From positions 1 to 64,000 of the forward strand of contig CAYWYR010000012.1 of the NCBI GenBank assembly GCA_964462685.1: 64,000 bases of DNA. Direction: 5' to 3'. Below the pieces are notes generated by a model. The model was not told the origin of the DNA and did not search any database. It worked only from the letters and a program-made list of their open reading frames with translations. This document shows positions 35,599-44,838 of the stretch, one piece after another. The position numbers and the translations under genes were made by a program. This DNA is from CAYWYR01 sp964462685. Lineage in GTDB: Bacteria; Bacteroidota; Ignavibacteria; Kapaibacteriales; UBA2268. Within the stretch, counting starts at the first letter, position 1. Each line of letters begins with the position of its first letter.

Positions 35599-36780
35599 TT
35601 AGGGCAGGCTTATGGACCCGAGTATCTGATCTCTTTTGGCGCCTGTACTCCGTGGTATGTTCGAAGTCATTCCGCCGAGGGTTCTGTAGGCTAAGTATGC
35701 GAAGCAAATCGCTTCTTTCTGGGAGCTAGGTATCCCGGCTTTATCGGATGTGATAAGCTCAGCATCAGGTAGTGACCGCTGGAGCTGCATCATCATAAAT
35801 TTGTTGTTAGTACCGCCACCTGATACTATAATGCGTGCTTCTGGGTTTGCATATAGCTTTATATTTTCAACTATGGAACCAACTGTGAAATCCGTAAGTG
35901 TTCGAATCAGGTCTTCGGGTTTGCTGTTGAGTTTTTTAAACATCTCGCTGGCGAATATTTCTTTCAATAGCACGCCGTATTTTTCTCTACCTGTACTTTT
36001 GGGCGGTTTGGATCTGATATATTCATCACCCATCAGGTAGTCATAAAGCAGTTGGATGTTCCAGCCGCGTTGGGCGGTTGATCCGTCCTTATCATATTGT
36101 AATGAGAAGAACTTCTGCATAGCTATATCGATAAGCATATTGCCTGGGCCTGTGTCAAATGCTACGATCTTGCTTTTGCCGGCGCCTTTTGGTAAATATG
36201 TGATGTTTGAGATACCGCCGATATTCAAGGCGATGACATCTTTATCGGGATCTGATAGGAATTCGCTGTCGAATATCGGGACTAAGGGAGCGCCCTGCCC
36301 ACCTGCGGCGACATCTGCGGCCCTGAAATCGGATACGACTGGTTTACCTGTATGAACTGCTAATACAGAACCGTTGCCGATCTGGAAGGTACTTCTCAGA
36401 TGCTGCCCTCCGAACTCATCATAGTTTGGTTGATGCCAAATAGTCTGTCCGTGGATACCTATTGCATCTACTTCATCATAAGTCAGTCTTTTGCTTTTTA
36501 GGGTTCTGCCGATACATGTGGCATATATTTCAGGTAGGGCGTAGGCCAGCTGCGAAAAATCCTTGGCACTCCCTCCGTTCTTTATCATTTTGAGGATCTG
36601 GTTACGCATTTTTTGGTCGATTGAGTATTCTCCACTAGCAACAAGGCTTAACTTTAGTCTTCCGTTTTTTTGATAAAACCGGACTATAGCCACGTCGATT
36701 GCATCTAATGAAGTGCCGGTCATCACACCAGCGATAATGCGTGGCTTGCTCAGCCATTTTTCTGTATTTAGTAAACTCAT
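35599..36780 (-). CDS. anmK: Anhydro-N-acetylmuramic acid kinase
   Basis: About 393 residues from ATG 36780. Phosphorylates and opens 1,6-anhydro-MurNAc released during peptidoglycan turnover. Sugar-kinase (ASKHA) motifs: AGVMTGTSLDAIDVAIV at the N-terminus (phosphate 1), IGIHGQTIWHQP, NIGGISNITYLP, FDTGPGNMLID and IVSGGGTNNKFMM. Length is normal. No murQ or ampD gene is in the window, so the rest of the recycling pathway lies elsewhere. Confidence 0.95.
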   Translation of the reverse strand: MSLLNTEKWLSKPRIIAGVMTGTSLDAIDVAIVRFYQKNGRLKLSLVASGEYSIDQKMRNQILKMIKNGGSAKDFSQLAYALPEIYATCIGRTLKSKRLTYDEVDAIGIHGQTIWHQPNYDEFGGQHLRSTFQIGNGSVLAVHTGKPVVSDFRAADVAAGGQGAPLVPIFDSEFLSDPDKDVIALNIGGISNITYLPKGAGKSKIVAFDTGPGNMLIDIAMQKFFSLQYDKDGSTAQRGWNIQLLYDYLMGDEYIRSKPPKSTGREKYGVLLKEIFASEMFKKLNSKPEDLIRTLTDFTVGSIVENIKLYANPEARIIVSGGGTNNKFMMMQLQRSLPDAELITSDKAGIPSSQKEAICFAYLAYRTLGGMTSNIPRSTGAKRDQILGSISLP

Positions 36781-36884
36781 TTGCAAAAATAAGGAATCGG
36801 CGTGTTACCTTCAATTTATAATGAAGAGTAAATTTTTGGGGTTATATTGCTGATAACAAATCAACGTAGGTAGGTAACGATAAG

Positions 36885-37862
36885 ATGGTCGATGCAATAA
36901 CTATAAAATCGCTTGATCTTGATTCTCTCAAACCCGAATCAATTACCAAGTTTTGGCTTCACGTAATTGACAATGGTATCGGTGAACCTGTCAAAGTACC
37001 TGTGCTGGTAGCTAGAGGTTCGGGTGATGGACCTGTACTGGGCCTCAACGCGGCTTTGCACGGTAATGAGCTAAACGGTATCAATGTAATACAGAAGCTG
37101 TTCCGGGATATGGACGTAAAGAAACTGAACGGTACGGTAGTTGGGGTTCTGGCGGCAAATGTTCCAGGGGTGTTACTTGGCCAGAGAAGGTTCAACGATA
37201 ATTTCGATCTGAACCGCCAAGCGCCTGGCAGTGAGGCTGGAACGCCGAGCCGTGTATATATTTACAGGCTTATAGAAAGGGTAATCAATCGGTTCGATAT
37301 ACTTATTGATCTACACACAACTGGTAGAAACAAGGTTAATTGCTGGCATATAAGAGCCGATATGAGCGACCCGGTTACAGCTAGGATGGCCAGACTCCAG
37401 AACCCTGAGGTAATAATCGATAATGAACCAGGGGAGTCCTCGCTTAGGGGATACTGTAGCTCTATAGGAATCAAAAGCCTCACGCTTGAACTTAAAGACC
37501 CTATGAAATTCCAGATGGAAGTGATTGAGGACGCAGTTGTAGGGATCCGGAATGTGATGATTGATCAGGATATGATTGAAGGAAGCCACCTTTGCAGTAT
37601 TTATCCCACTGTTTTTTGTCGCAAGTCCAGATGGTATAGGAGTAATGAGGGCGGTATTTTAATCACTCGGCATCAGATAATGGATGAAATAAAGGAAGGG
37701 GAGATTATGGCTGAGATAAAGAATATATTCGGTGAAATAAAAAAAACTATTTACAGCCCGGTATCGGGCCTGGTACTGGCAAAAAATACGAACCCTATCT
37801 GCCAGACTGGTATGGGTATTATGAATGTTGGGTTCGAATTTGAAAGGTTAAGTGGTGTGTGA
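36885..37862 (+). CDS. Succinylglutamate desuccinylase/aspartoacylase-family (M14-like) hydrolase
   Basis: 325 residues. The zinc site is visible in ALHGNELNG near 57 (H..E) and DLHTTG near 142 (third ligand); NDNFDLNRQAPG gives the substrate-binding NR. The C-terminal beta-domain (YSPVSGLVLAKNTNPICQTGMGI) is the same as in AstE/AspA-like proteins. It releases an acyl group from an N-acyl amino acid or a carboxy-terminal residue; the substrate is unknown. No signal peptide. ATG follows AGGTAGGTAACGATAAG. Confidence 0.86.
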   Translation: MVDAITIKSLDLDSLKPESITKFWLHVIDNGIGEPVKVPVLVARGSGDGPVLGLNAALHGNELNGINVIQKLFRDMDVKKLNGTVVGVLAANVPGVLLGQRRFNDNFDLNRQAPGSEAGTPSRVYIYRLIERVINRFDILIDLHTTGRNKVNCWHIRADMSDPVTARMARLQNPEVIIDNEPGESSLRGYCSSIGIKSLTLELKDPMKFQMEVIEDAVVGIRNVMIDQDMIEGSHLCSIYPTVFCRKSRWYRSNEGGILITRHQIMDEIKEGEIMAEIKNIFGEIKKTIYSPVSGLVLAKNTNPICQTGMGIMNVGFEFERLSGV

Positions 37863-38036
37863 TCTTTATTATTAATGATATCAAAATAATATTTCCGAGG
37901 TGGTATAAGTTCAGAGCAATCATTTTCAACTCTTTGTTTAGCACACACATGGTTACTGCAAAAGCTTTAAGTCTATCATTTGCCTTCCCCAAACGTAATT
38001 TATAGTTCTATTGATTACCAATTCACAGAATTATAA

Positions 38037-40886
38037 ATGATACGCAATTCTCTATTTTTAACAATAGCATCTATTATATGTTTTGGAAGCATCTCGGCTA
38101 CTGATTTTTCTCCTGAGAAAGAAGCCGAATTTATGCCTAACTCCCGTCAGCTTATTTATGATGGAAAACGTTCAGGAGAAGGCTACTTTTCCGAAGACGG
38201 CAAGCATCTGATTTTCCAATCGGAGAGAATGGATGAAAACCCTTTTTATCAGATATATACATTGGATCTGGAAGAGGGGGATGTCGTTCGTGTATCCCCT
38301 GGCATAGGTAAGACGACATGTGCTTACTTTGAATGGGGCGGTGGCGACAGGCTTTTATATGCTTCATCTCATGAAGATCCTTTAGCCAAACAGAAAATGC
38401 AGGACGAGCTGGACTTCCGCGCATCAGGCAAAAAACGCAGATACAGCTGGGATTATGAGAAAGAAATGGAAATCTATTCTGCCAAGCAGGATGGCTCGGA
38501 TATCGTAAACCTTACCAATGCTTTAGGCTATGACGCGGAAGGTTCGTATTCCCCTAACGGCGAGTATATCGCTTTTGCATCCAATAGGATAGCCTATGAA
38601 AAGGAGCTTTCCGAAAAGGAGAAAAAACAGCTTGAGGTTGACCCAAGCTATTTTGCTGAGATATATATCATGAAAGCTGACGGATCGGACTTAAAAAGGC
38701 TGACAAATCATAATGGTTATGACGGCGGGCCTTTCTTTTCTCCTGACGGGGAAAGGATTATATGGAGAAGGTTTACAGCCGACGGGCATAAGGCTGATGT
38801 TTATTCGATGAAGCTTGACGGTAGCGATGTAAAGCAACTTACGGACTTTAACGCTATGTCTTGGGCGCCTTATTATCATCCGACTATGGATTACGTGATT
38901 TTTGCTAGCAACAAACTGGGGTATTCGAATTTTGAGCTTTACATAGTTGATAAGGAAGGTACTAAGGAGCCGGTAAGGATTACATACACAGATAAGTTCG
39001 ACGGTTTGCCGGTTTTCTCACCACAAGGCGACAAACTCATCTGGACATCCAGCCGAACCAGTGGCGGGGATGCACAGCTATTTATAAGCGACTGGAATCA
39101 TGATGCTGCTATAATGGCTTTAAACGAAGCACCAATGAGAGGCAGTACGGGAAATTTACAGTTTACACCTGAAATCGAAAAAGAAGAGCTAAAGGCTAAG
39201 GTCGAATATTTAGCTTCTGATGAGCTGGAGGGCAGGTTAACCGGAAGCGAAGGAATAAGATTAGCCGCTGATTATATCAAGAATATATTCAGGGAAAACG
39301 GAATTGAGCCGCTGAAAGGCAGTTATGAGAACGGATTCGAATATACTTCGGAGATCAACCTTAAGCCTGAGAACAACAGGCTGGCTTATGAAGGTAATGC
39401 CTTTAAGCTGTATGATGAATTTGTGCCTCACGGAAGCTCTGTTACCACAGATACTGAATCGGAAGTTGTTTTTGTGAATTATGGCGTTAAAACAAGAGAC
39501 GACGCCCCTGTTGAGATTAATTCTTATGATGGTATTGATGTAAAGGGCAAAACGGTAGTAGTGATGCAAGGACTGCCAGGATATGTTGACAGTTCGAGCA
39601 AAAGAAAACTCTACCGAGAAGCGGACATGATGTATAAGCTGATGGTAGCGAGGGAAATGGGAGCCGAGGGCTTTATCTATGTTGTTGATAGGAACAAACT
39701 TCCTACGCCTAGCGCGCGAAGCAGTTCGGTTTTCTCGGGTATGGCCGTAGCACTAATTACCTACGATGCGGCCGATAAACTTCTTTCGAGCAAGGATATG
39801 ACTGTAGCGGAGTTCGCTGAGAAGATGAAAGTGGAAAACCCTCATTTTGAATCAAAATTCGTGTTACCTGGTAAAATTTCTATCAAGTCGGAAATAGAAA
39901 GAGTAAGGGATAAGGATAATAATGTGGTGGGGCTTATAAGTGCGACAAACGGCTCTGATAGGTATATAGTAATAGGTGCTCATTATGATCATTTGGGGCA
40001 TGGCGTTATCGGTTCTAGAGCTACATCGGAAGAAGAGGGAATGATCCATAACGGTGCGGACGATAATGCCTCCGGTACTGCAGTTGTGGTAGAGCTTGCG
40101 GAATATCTATCAGATTTGAAGATTAAAAAGCCAGAGCTGTTTACTCGTAATATAGTATTTGCTTTGTGGAGCGGTGAGGAAATGGGGCTTCTCGGAAGCC
40201 AGAGTTTCGTGGAGAACCCTCCTGTACCGATGGATAAGGTAGAGGCATATCTTAACTTTGACATGGTCGGTAACTTAAAGGATAATGGTCTATCGATGCA
40301 GGGTCTGGGTTCTTCCCCCGAATGGCGGAAGATACTGGAGAAAAAGAATATAATGTCTGGGTTCAATCTTGCTATGTCCGATGACCCTTACCTGCCTACC
40401 GATGCAATGAGTTTTTATAAAGCTGATGTACCTGTAGCTGCTTTCTTCACTGGCCTAACGGACGACTACCACCGGCCTACAGATGACGCAAATACTTTGA
40501 ACTATAAGGGCATCGAACGCATTGGTAAGTTTGCGGCCGGGATTACCAAGGAACTGATGAAAAGGGAAGGAGAGCTTCCTTTTGAAAAAGTAAAGATGAC
40601 TGCACCTAAAGCTGCACGAGGTTTTTCTGTGTACCTTGGTACTATTCCGGATTATGTAGCAAGTGTTGAAGGTGTTAAGATATCCGGAACTAAACCTGGA
40701 GGCCCTGCGGCTAAAGCAGGCATCAAAGGTAATGATATACTTGTATCTTTGGCGGATAGGGAAGTAAAGAATATCTATGACTACACCAATATATTAAGTG
40801 ACCTGAAACCCGATGAGACTTACAACTTAGAGGTGATGAGGGACGGCAAAAAAGTAAAGCTAAGTATCGTACCCGGTAAGAAATAA
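38037..40886 (+). CDS. Secreted TolB-propeller/M28 peptidase/PDZ fusion
   Basis: 949 residues. Signal peptide MIRNSLFLTIASIICFGSISA. Residues about 30-370 form WD40-like TolB propeller repeats (FSEDGKHLIFQSER, YSPNGEYIAFASNR, FSPDGERIIWRR). A PA insert and an M28 core follow, with IGAHYDHLGHG, HNGADDNASGTAV, WSGEEMGLLG, NFDMVGN and YHRPTDDAN supplying ligands. The C-terminal 90 residues form a PDZ domain (GTKPGGPAAKAGIKGNDILVSL). The propeller may position polypeptide substrates. It is about twice the size of a simple M28 enzyme. Exported; no T9SS tail. Confidence 0.92.
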   Translation: MIRNSLFLTIASIICFGSISATDFSPEKEAEFMPNSRQLIYDGKRSGEGYFSEDGKHLIFQSERMDENPFYQIYTLDLEEGDVVRVSPGIGKTTCAYFEWGGGDRLLYASSHEDPLAKQKMQDELDFRASGKKRRYSWDYEKEMEIYSAKQDGSDIVNLTNALGYDAEGSYSPNGEYIAFASNRIAYEKELSEKEKKQLEVDPSYFAEIYIMKADGSDLKRLTNHNGYDGGPFFSPDGERIIWRRFTADGHKADVYSMKLDGSDVKQLTDFNAMSWAPYYHPTMDYVIFASNKLGYSNFELYIVDKEGTKEPVRITYTDKFDGLPVFSPQGDKLIWTSSRTSGGDAQLFISDWNHDAAIMALNEAPMRGSTGNLQFTPEIEKEELKAKVEYLASDELEGRLTGSEGIRLAADYIKNIFRENGIEPLKGSYENGFEYTSEINLKPENNRLAYEGNAFKLYDEFVPHGSSVTTDTESEVVFVNYGVKTRDDAPVEINSYDGIDVKGKTVVVMQGLPGYVDSSSKRKLYREADMMYKLMVAREMGAEGFIYVVDRNKLPTPSARSSSVFSGMAVALITYDAADKLLSSKDMTVAEFAEKMKVENPHFESKFVLPGKISIKSEIERVRDKDNNVVGLISATNGSDRYIVIGAHYDHLGHGVIGSRATSEEEGMIHNGADDNASGTAVVVELAEYLSDLKIKKPELFTRNIVFALWSGEEMGLLGSQSFVENPPVPMDKVEAYLNFDMVGNLKDNGLSMQGLGSSPEWRKILEKKNIMSGFNLAMSDDPYLPTDAMSFYKADVPVAAFFTGLTDDYHRPTDDANTLNYKGIERIGKFAAGITKELMKREGELPFEKVKMTAPKAARGFSVYLGTIPDYVASVEGVKISGTKPGGPAAKAGIKGNDILVSLADREVKNIYDYTNILSDLKPDETYNLEVMRDGKKVKLSIVPGKK

Positions 40887-40894
40887 GTAATATC

Positions 40895-41668
40895 TCAAAG
40901 CCTGAAGATAGGTTCGCTGTCATATTCAAATCTTTCTCGAGTTCGGGGGGAATTACCTAAAGAGTATTTCCCCCTTATTTTTTGTACTGGGTAAAACTCG
41001 AGGTTTCTCCTCAGAGGTTGTATCATATTCTGTATGTCATCTCTGAGTGTATGCGGGGATAACCATTTATAGATATCATTTTGGGAGTCCAGGATAAAAG
41101 GCATTCTCGGGCCTGAGGCTTTTGGGTTGTTGTGAAGCTGTGTCATAAGCCCATTTCCACGGCAGGTTACCATTGAAAAGGTAGGCACTATCTCCCCGCT
41201 GGTTTTGTCGGTCCATTCAGAATATAAGCCCGCACAATAGATAGGTTTGGTGTCATATATATAATATGGAATAATCACATCGCTTGAATGGTGATGTTCA
41301 TAAAAGCCGTCCATAGGTATAACTGCCCTTCCGGAAACAGCCGACATCCTAAAAGAGGGTTTATCGAATATCGTTTCTCCTCTGGCATTAATCGTTTTTG
41401 TTCTGATACTTTTGGCGGTATCGGTATCTTTGGCCCACTGAGGTATAAGACCCCAGTGAGCATTTGTAAATATCGGGGAATCAAAGCCCTGATCCCATAC
41501 AGCTATCGGGAGACTACGGTGCTGAAAACCGTTCGTATGATATATCTCTATTCCAGTATCTTTTAAAGTGCTCTCAAGTGTTTCTGATATGAACTTTTGA
41601 TGTTCTTCTTTAAAAGTATCTTTATATTCGCTAACAGTTCTTGTCATTGTAGAATAATCAAAACACAT
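40895..41668 (-). CDS. SRAP (YedK/HMCES-family) abasic-site DNA-protein crosslink enzyme
   Basis: 257 residues. Opens MCFDYS, so Cys2 is exposed after Met removal and can form the thiazolidine with an abasic site in single-stranded DNA. Other family landmarks: WGLIPQWAKD, NARGETIFDKPSFR, GFYEHHHSSD (Glu), FSMVTCRGNGLMTQLHNNP and RMPFIL. The segment between Cys2 and WGLIPQ is longer than usual (about 75 residues). It converges closely on the peptidase gene (8 bp gap). Confidence 0.93.
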   Translation of the reverse strand: MCFDYSTMTRTVSEYKDTFKEEHQKFISETLESTLKDTGIEIYHTNGFQHRSLPIAVWDQGFDSPIFTNAHWGLIPQWAKDTDTAKSIRTKTINARGETIFDKPSFRMSAVSGRAVIPMDGFYEHHHSSDVIIPYYIYDTKPIYCAGLYSEWTDKTSGEIVPTFSMVTCRGNGLMTQLHNNPKASGPRMPFILDSQNDIYKWLSPHTLRDDIQNMIQPLRRNLEFYPVQKIRGKYSLGNSPRTRERFEYDSEPIFRL

Positions 41669-41782
41669 ATAGGAACAACCTATGTTAATTTTATTTTATA
41701 ATGTATGTATTGCTATTAACCATAAATATAGTATATTGCTATTGATAAAATATGAATAGAGATTAATGAACTAGGTTTTAGT

Positions 41783-42199
41783 ATGGAAAAGAGAACAAGG
41801 TATGGTGGAAACATCAGGGCGGATCTGAAAGATTACGGGAACTTTGTTTCCTATCTGGAAGAGAGAGGTGTGGATACTAATCTATACAGACCAGTTGGGG
41901 CAATTATTACCCATGGCAATACTTTGCCTACTATGATTGATGTGATTTGTTTGGATGCGAAAAAGAGCAAAGCTGGAAAAGAGATTTTCATATCCCTATC
42001 ATTTATGCAAGATGATAGTTCTGACTTGTTCTTTAATATTTTTGACAGGGTAGATATTAAAATCGCTCAATCAGAATACGATATCAGCAAGATAGAGATA
42101 AACAAAAGAATCATTATAGAGAATAATGAGATTCCAGTCCCCAGGGATTTGGACGGTTATACTAGTTATAACAATATGGCGAGTTCCGAAGAAGAATAA
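41783..42199 (+). CDS. Hypothetical protein, 138 residues
   Basis: Not recognised. Opens MEKRTRYGGNIRADLKDYGNFVSYLEERG and ends in an acidic, serine-rich tail. The middle (VGAIITHGNTLPTMIDVICLDAKKSK) looks alpha/beta without catalytic motif; no signal peptide or membrane segment, so probably cytoplasmic. It is flanked by genes on the opposite strand and is likely monocistronic. Confidence 0.6.
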   Translation: MEKRTRYGGNIRADLKDYGNFVSYLEERGVDTNLYRPVGAIITHGNTLPTMIDVICLDAKKSKAGKEIFISLSFMQDDSSDLFFNIFDRVDIKIAQSEYDISKIEINKRIIIENNEIPVPRDLDGYTSYNNMASSEEE

Positions 42200-42219
42200 A
42201 CCTGAACATTTTAATTAAA

Positions 42220-43563
42220 TTATATATCAGATATCTTTTTACTTTCTTTATCATTCAACTTATCCAACAGCTGTGCTAACCTTTTAGTAGCGTTTCTTCT
42301 TGTGTACTTTTCGATTTTTTTGTCCTTTGGGTAATATATTGCCTTTCCGCTATGGAAATCCGTATAGTACCTTAAGAAATTATAAGCTAAGCCATTTATA
42401 TTCTCGTGCCTTTCTACTGATCCGGATTCGGTTTCCCCGATAAGTTCTTCAATGGCTGATTGCTTTGGTGCGATAGCGAAAACCGGTTTTTTTGTCCCGA
42501 TATATTCATAAACCTTACCTGGTACTATTTCTTTGCTTTCCTTTGATTCATCTACAATCAAAAGCAGCATATCTGAAGACATTAGATGTTTAGTAGATTC
42601 ATGATGCGGCAGATAGCCGATTATTTCAAGTGAATTATTGAATGATACTTTATCGAACATCTGATGAATCTCCCCGCCGAACCTTCCGACGAATCTCAGT
42701 AAAAACTTTTCTGGGTTTATCTTCTTTTCATCTATGAGTTTTTGTATAGCTTTGAACAGTGACTCGGGATTTCTCCTTCCGTATAATGATCCGGTGTATG
42801 TAAGGGTAAATCTCTGATTAGGGCGGGTTTGTTCTTTTTGTGGGTAATCAGCGGGATCGTATCCATTGGGTACGTGATAAAACTTAGAATTATTCAAGTG
42901 TGGGTACTTACCGATCGCATCTTTTATTATACCCTGCCAAGCGGCCTCGACAGCATCTGCCTGTTCAAATACGGTTCTTTCCATTCGGCGGTCAATATAT
43001 GCGGGCAAGAACCATCGTTTTGGGGAAGAGATAAATCCTGTCCAGGGATCGCGGAAACCCGCTACCCACGGCAGACCCGTCTTTTTTTTGATCGCTTTGG
43101 CTATCAAGGAGCATGTATATGGTGGGCTGGATGAATAAACGGCATCAAAACTTTCATTTTTCAGTATCTCGGCTATCTCTTTTTTTGCGGTGTAGCGCCA
43201 AAAGGATCGCGCGTCAGGTATGAAAAAAGTAGCTCTGATAAACTCGACTATTTTTTCCTTTAGGGAGAGCTTTGCGTCATCCGGCTTTATATTATTTACG
43301 TCAACCGCACCGCCTTCGGGTATGCCCATTAACTTGCGATAAGCTTTATAGGGTTCGAAGATCTTTGTTTTATATACTTTGATATCCTGTGGAACTTCAT
43401 TGATCAGTGATTCATCTATAGCTGGGTAATCAGCATCCGCTACGGTGAGTACGGTCGGCTCCCAGCCAAACTCTTTTAAGAATCTGATATGTTTGAGTAC
43501 GCGCTGTACCCCGGGGCCACCACTGGGCGGAAAGTAATACGCAACTACGAGAAGTTTTTTCAA
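42220..43563 (-). CDS. Glycosyltransferase, GT4-like
   Basis: 447 residues. The N-terminal domain opens LLVVAYYFPPSGGPGVQRVLKHIRFLKEFGW, the standard entry for the GT-B/GT4-like family. The C-terminal Rossmann domain has LTYTGSLYGRRNPESLFKAIQKL, LRFVGRFGG, VSFNNSLEIIGYLPHHES and the nucleotide-sugar-binding PGKVYEYIGTKKPV. It probably transfers a sugar to a cell-surface polysaccharide or lipid. The 5' end lies 4 bp inside the sirtuin gene, so both are co-transcribed. Confidence 0.88.
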   Translation of the reverse strand: MKKLLVVAYYFPPSGGPGVQRVLKHIRFLKEFGWEPTVLTVADADYPAIDESLINEVPQDIKVYKTKIFEPYKAYRKLMGIPEGGAVDVNNIKPDDAKLSLKEKIVEFIRATFFIPDARSFWRYTAKKEIAEILKNESFDAVYSSSPPYTCSLIAKAIKKKTGLPWVAGFRDPWTGFISSPKRWFLPAYIDRRMERTVFEQADAVEAAWQGIIKDAIGKYPHLNNSKFYHVPNGYDPADYPQKEQTRPNQRFTLTYTGSLYGRRNPESLFKAIQKLIDEKKINPEKFLLRFVGRFGGEIHQMFDKVSFNNSLEIIGYLPHHESTKHLMSSDMLLLIVDESKESKEIVPGKVYEYIGTKKPVFAIAPKQSAIEELIGETESGSVERHENINGLAYNFLRYYTDFHSGKAIYYPKDKKIEKYTRRNATKRLAQLLDKLNDKESKKISDI

Positions 43564-44321
43564 TTACTTCTCCTTTGATTTTCTAATAATGAGATTATGG
43601 CGGGCATAGCTAAGCCTGATGGGTATGGCAGATAATAATCTGCCGAACTGGATAAGGGAGTGGCTGTTGGATTTATCTCAACTACCGTACCCCCTGATTG
43701 CTTGGCAATTGAAGGCAAGCCAGCGGCCGGGTACACTTCGCCGCTAGTACCTATAGAAAAAAACACGTCTGCTCTTTCGGCAGCCTTTTCGGATTCATTG
43801 AGTGCTTTTTGGGGGAGCATCTCTCCAAACCAAACTACGGAGGGCCTTATTTGGCCTGAGCAGCTCTGGCATTTTGGAGGTGTTGTGGATGAAAGGTCTA
43901 TTTCTTCGTTAAATGGCTTACTGCAATCGAAGCAGTGGTTTTTTACAATTGACCCGTGGAGTTCATACACATTCTCTGAGCCTGCAGTTTGATGAAGGCC
44001 GTCAACATTCTGTGTTATCAGAGTGAAATCATCGAAAAGTTTTTCTAACTCTACGATTGCGATATGGCCGGGGTTGGGCTTGGAAGAAAAGACTATGTCT
44101 CTTCTGTAATTATACCATTCCCAAACCAACTCTGGATTGGAAATAAAACCTTTTGCCGAGGCTAGCTCTGCTGGATTGAATTTTGACCATAATCCATCGG
44201 GGTCTCTAAAGGTAGCTATACCGCTTTCAGCGGAGACTCCCGCGCCTGTAAGCACGGCTATCGATTTGGCCTTTGCGATTTGTTTGATAAGATCTTCAGG
44301 AATATCTATGTTGTGGTTCAT
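43560..44321 (-). CDS. NAD-dependent protein deacylase (Sir2/CobB, class III-like)
   Basis: 253 residues. Sir2 motifs in order: GAGVSAESGIATFRD, TQNVDGLHQTAG, the catalytic His in YELHGS, zinc cysteines in CFDCSKP and CQSCSGQ, and FSIGTSGEVYPAAG. The segment WYNYRR supplies the Tyr-x-x-Arg pair that binds acidic acyl groups in SIRT5/CobB-type enzymes, so desuccinylase or demalonylase activity is likely as well as deacetylation. Its 3' end overlaps the glycosyltransferase start by 4 bp. Confidence 0.93.
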   Translation of the reverse strand: MNHNIDIPEDLIKQIAKAKSIAVLTGAGVSAESGIATFRDPDGLWSKFNPAELASAKGFISNPELVWEWYNYRRDIVFSSKPNPGHIAIVELEKLFDDFTLITQNVDGLHQTAGSENVYELHGSIVKNHCFDCSKPFNEEIDLSSTTPPKCQSCSGQIRPSVVWFGEMLPQKALNESEKAAERADVFFSIGTSGEVYPAAGLPSIAKQSGGTVVEINPTATPLSSSADYYLPYPSGLAMPAIISLLENQRRSN

Positions 44322-44333
44322 AATCCCTAACGA

Positions 44334-44762
44334 TCAGCTGTTAATATAGGATGTGGCTATCTTTTTTATTTTCTCGACCATTGATTTCAGCCCGTTGGAG
44401 CGATTTCCGCTGAGATGTCTTTCGAGATCCATCCTTTCAAAAACGGATCTTATATCCAATTGTGTGATCTCAGTTGGGGTTTTCCCGCTGTAAAACATCA
44501 ATACTACCGCCACGAGCCCTTTTACTATCTGGGAGTCCGAGTCCGCTTGGAAGGTCAGCTTTTCGCCTTCTGGCACTGCCATAACCCACACCCTGCTCTG
44601 GCAGCCTTCCACAATGTTGGCTGGGACTTTGAATTGTTCAGGTAGGTCAGGAACATTTCTGCCCTGCTCGATGATATAGATATACTTGTCTTCCCAGTCC
44701 TCTATAAAATCAAAATCGTCTAAAAACTCTTCAATACTCTGCATTTTATTCGGATAATTCAT
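44334..44762 (-). CDS. SufE-family sulfur-transfer protein
   Basis: 142 residues (ATG codon 7 is a possible alternative start). The sulfur-accepting cysteine is in NIVEGCQSRVWV near 57; the flanking PAN-VEGC and the later GLVAVVLMFYSGKTP are the SufE signature. SufE takes persulfide from SufS for Fe-S assembly. No sufS or sufBCD is adjacent. It follows the rpoN block by about 75 bp and precedes the sirtuin by 12 bp in the same direction. Confidence 0.93.
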   Translation of the reverse strand: MNYPNKMQSIEEFLDDFDFIEDWEDKYIYIIEQGRNVPDLPEQFKVPANIVEGCQSRVWVMAVPEGEKLTFQADSDSQIVKGLVAVVLMFYSGKTPTEITQLDIRSVFERMDLERHLSGNRSNGLKSMVEKIKKIATSYINS

Positions 44763-44838
44763 TTATATTCGATTTGACTATCTACAAAATTAGCTATCAG
44801 AGCTCAGTTATCAGAATCTGATCACGGTTGCGGGCTAA

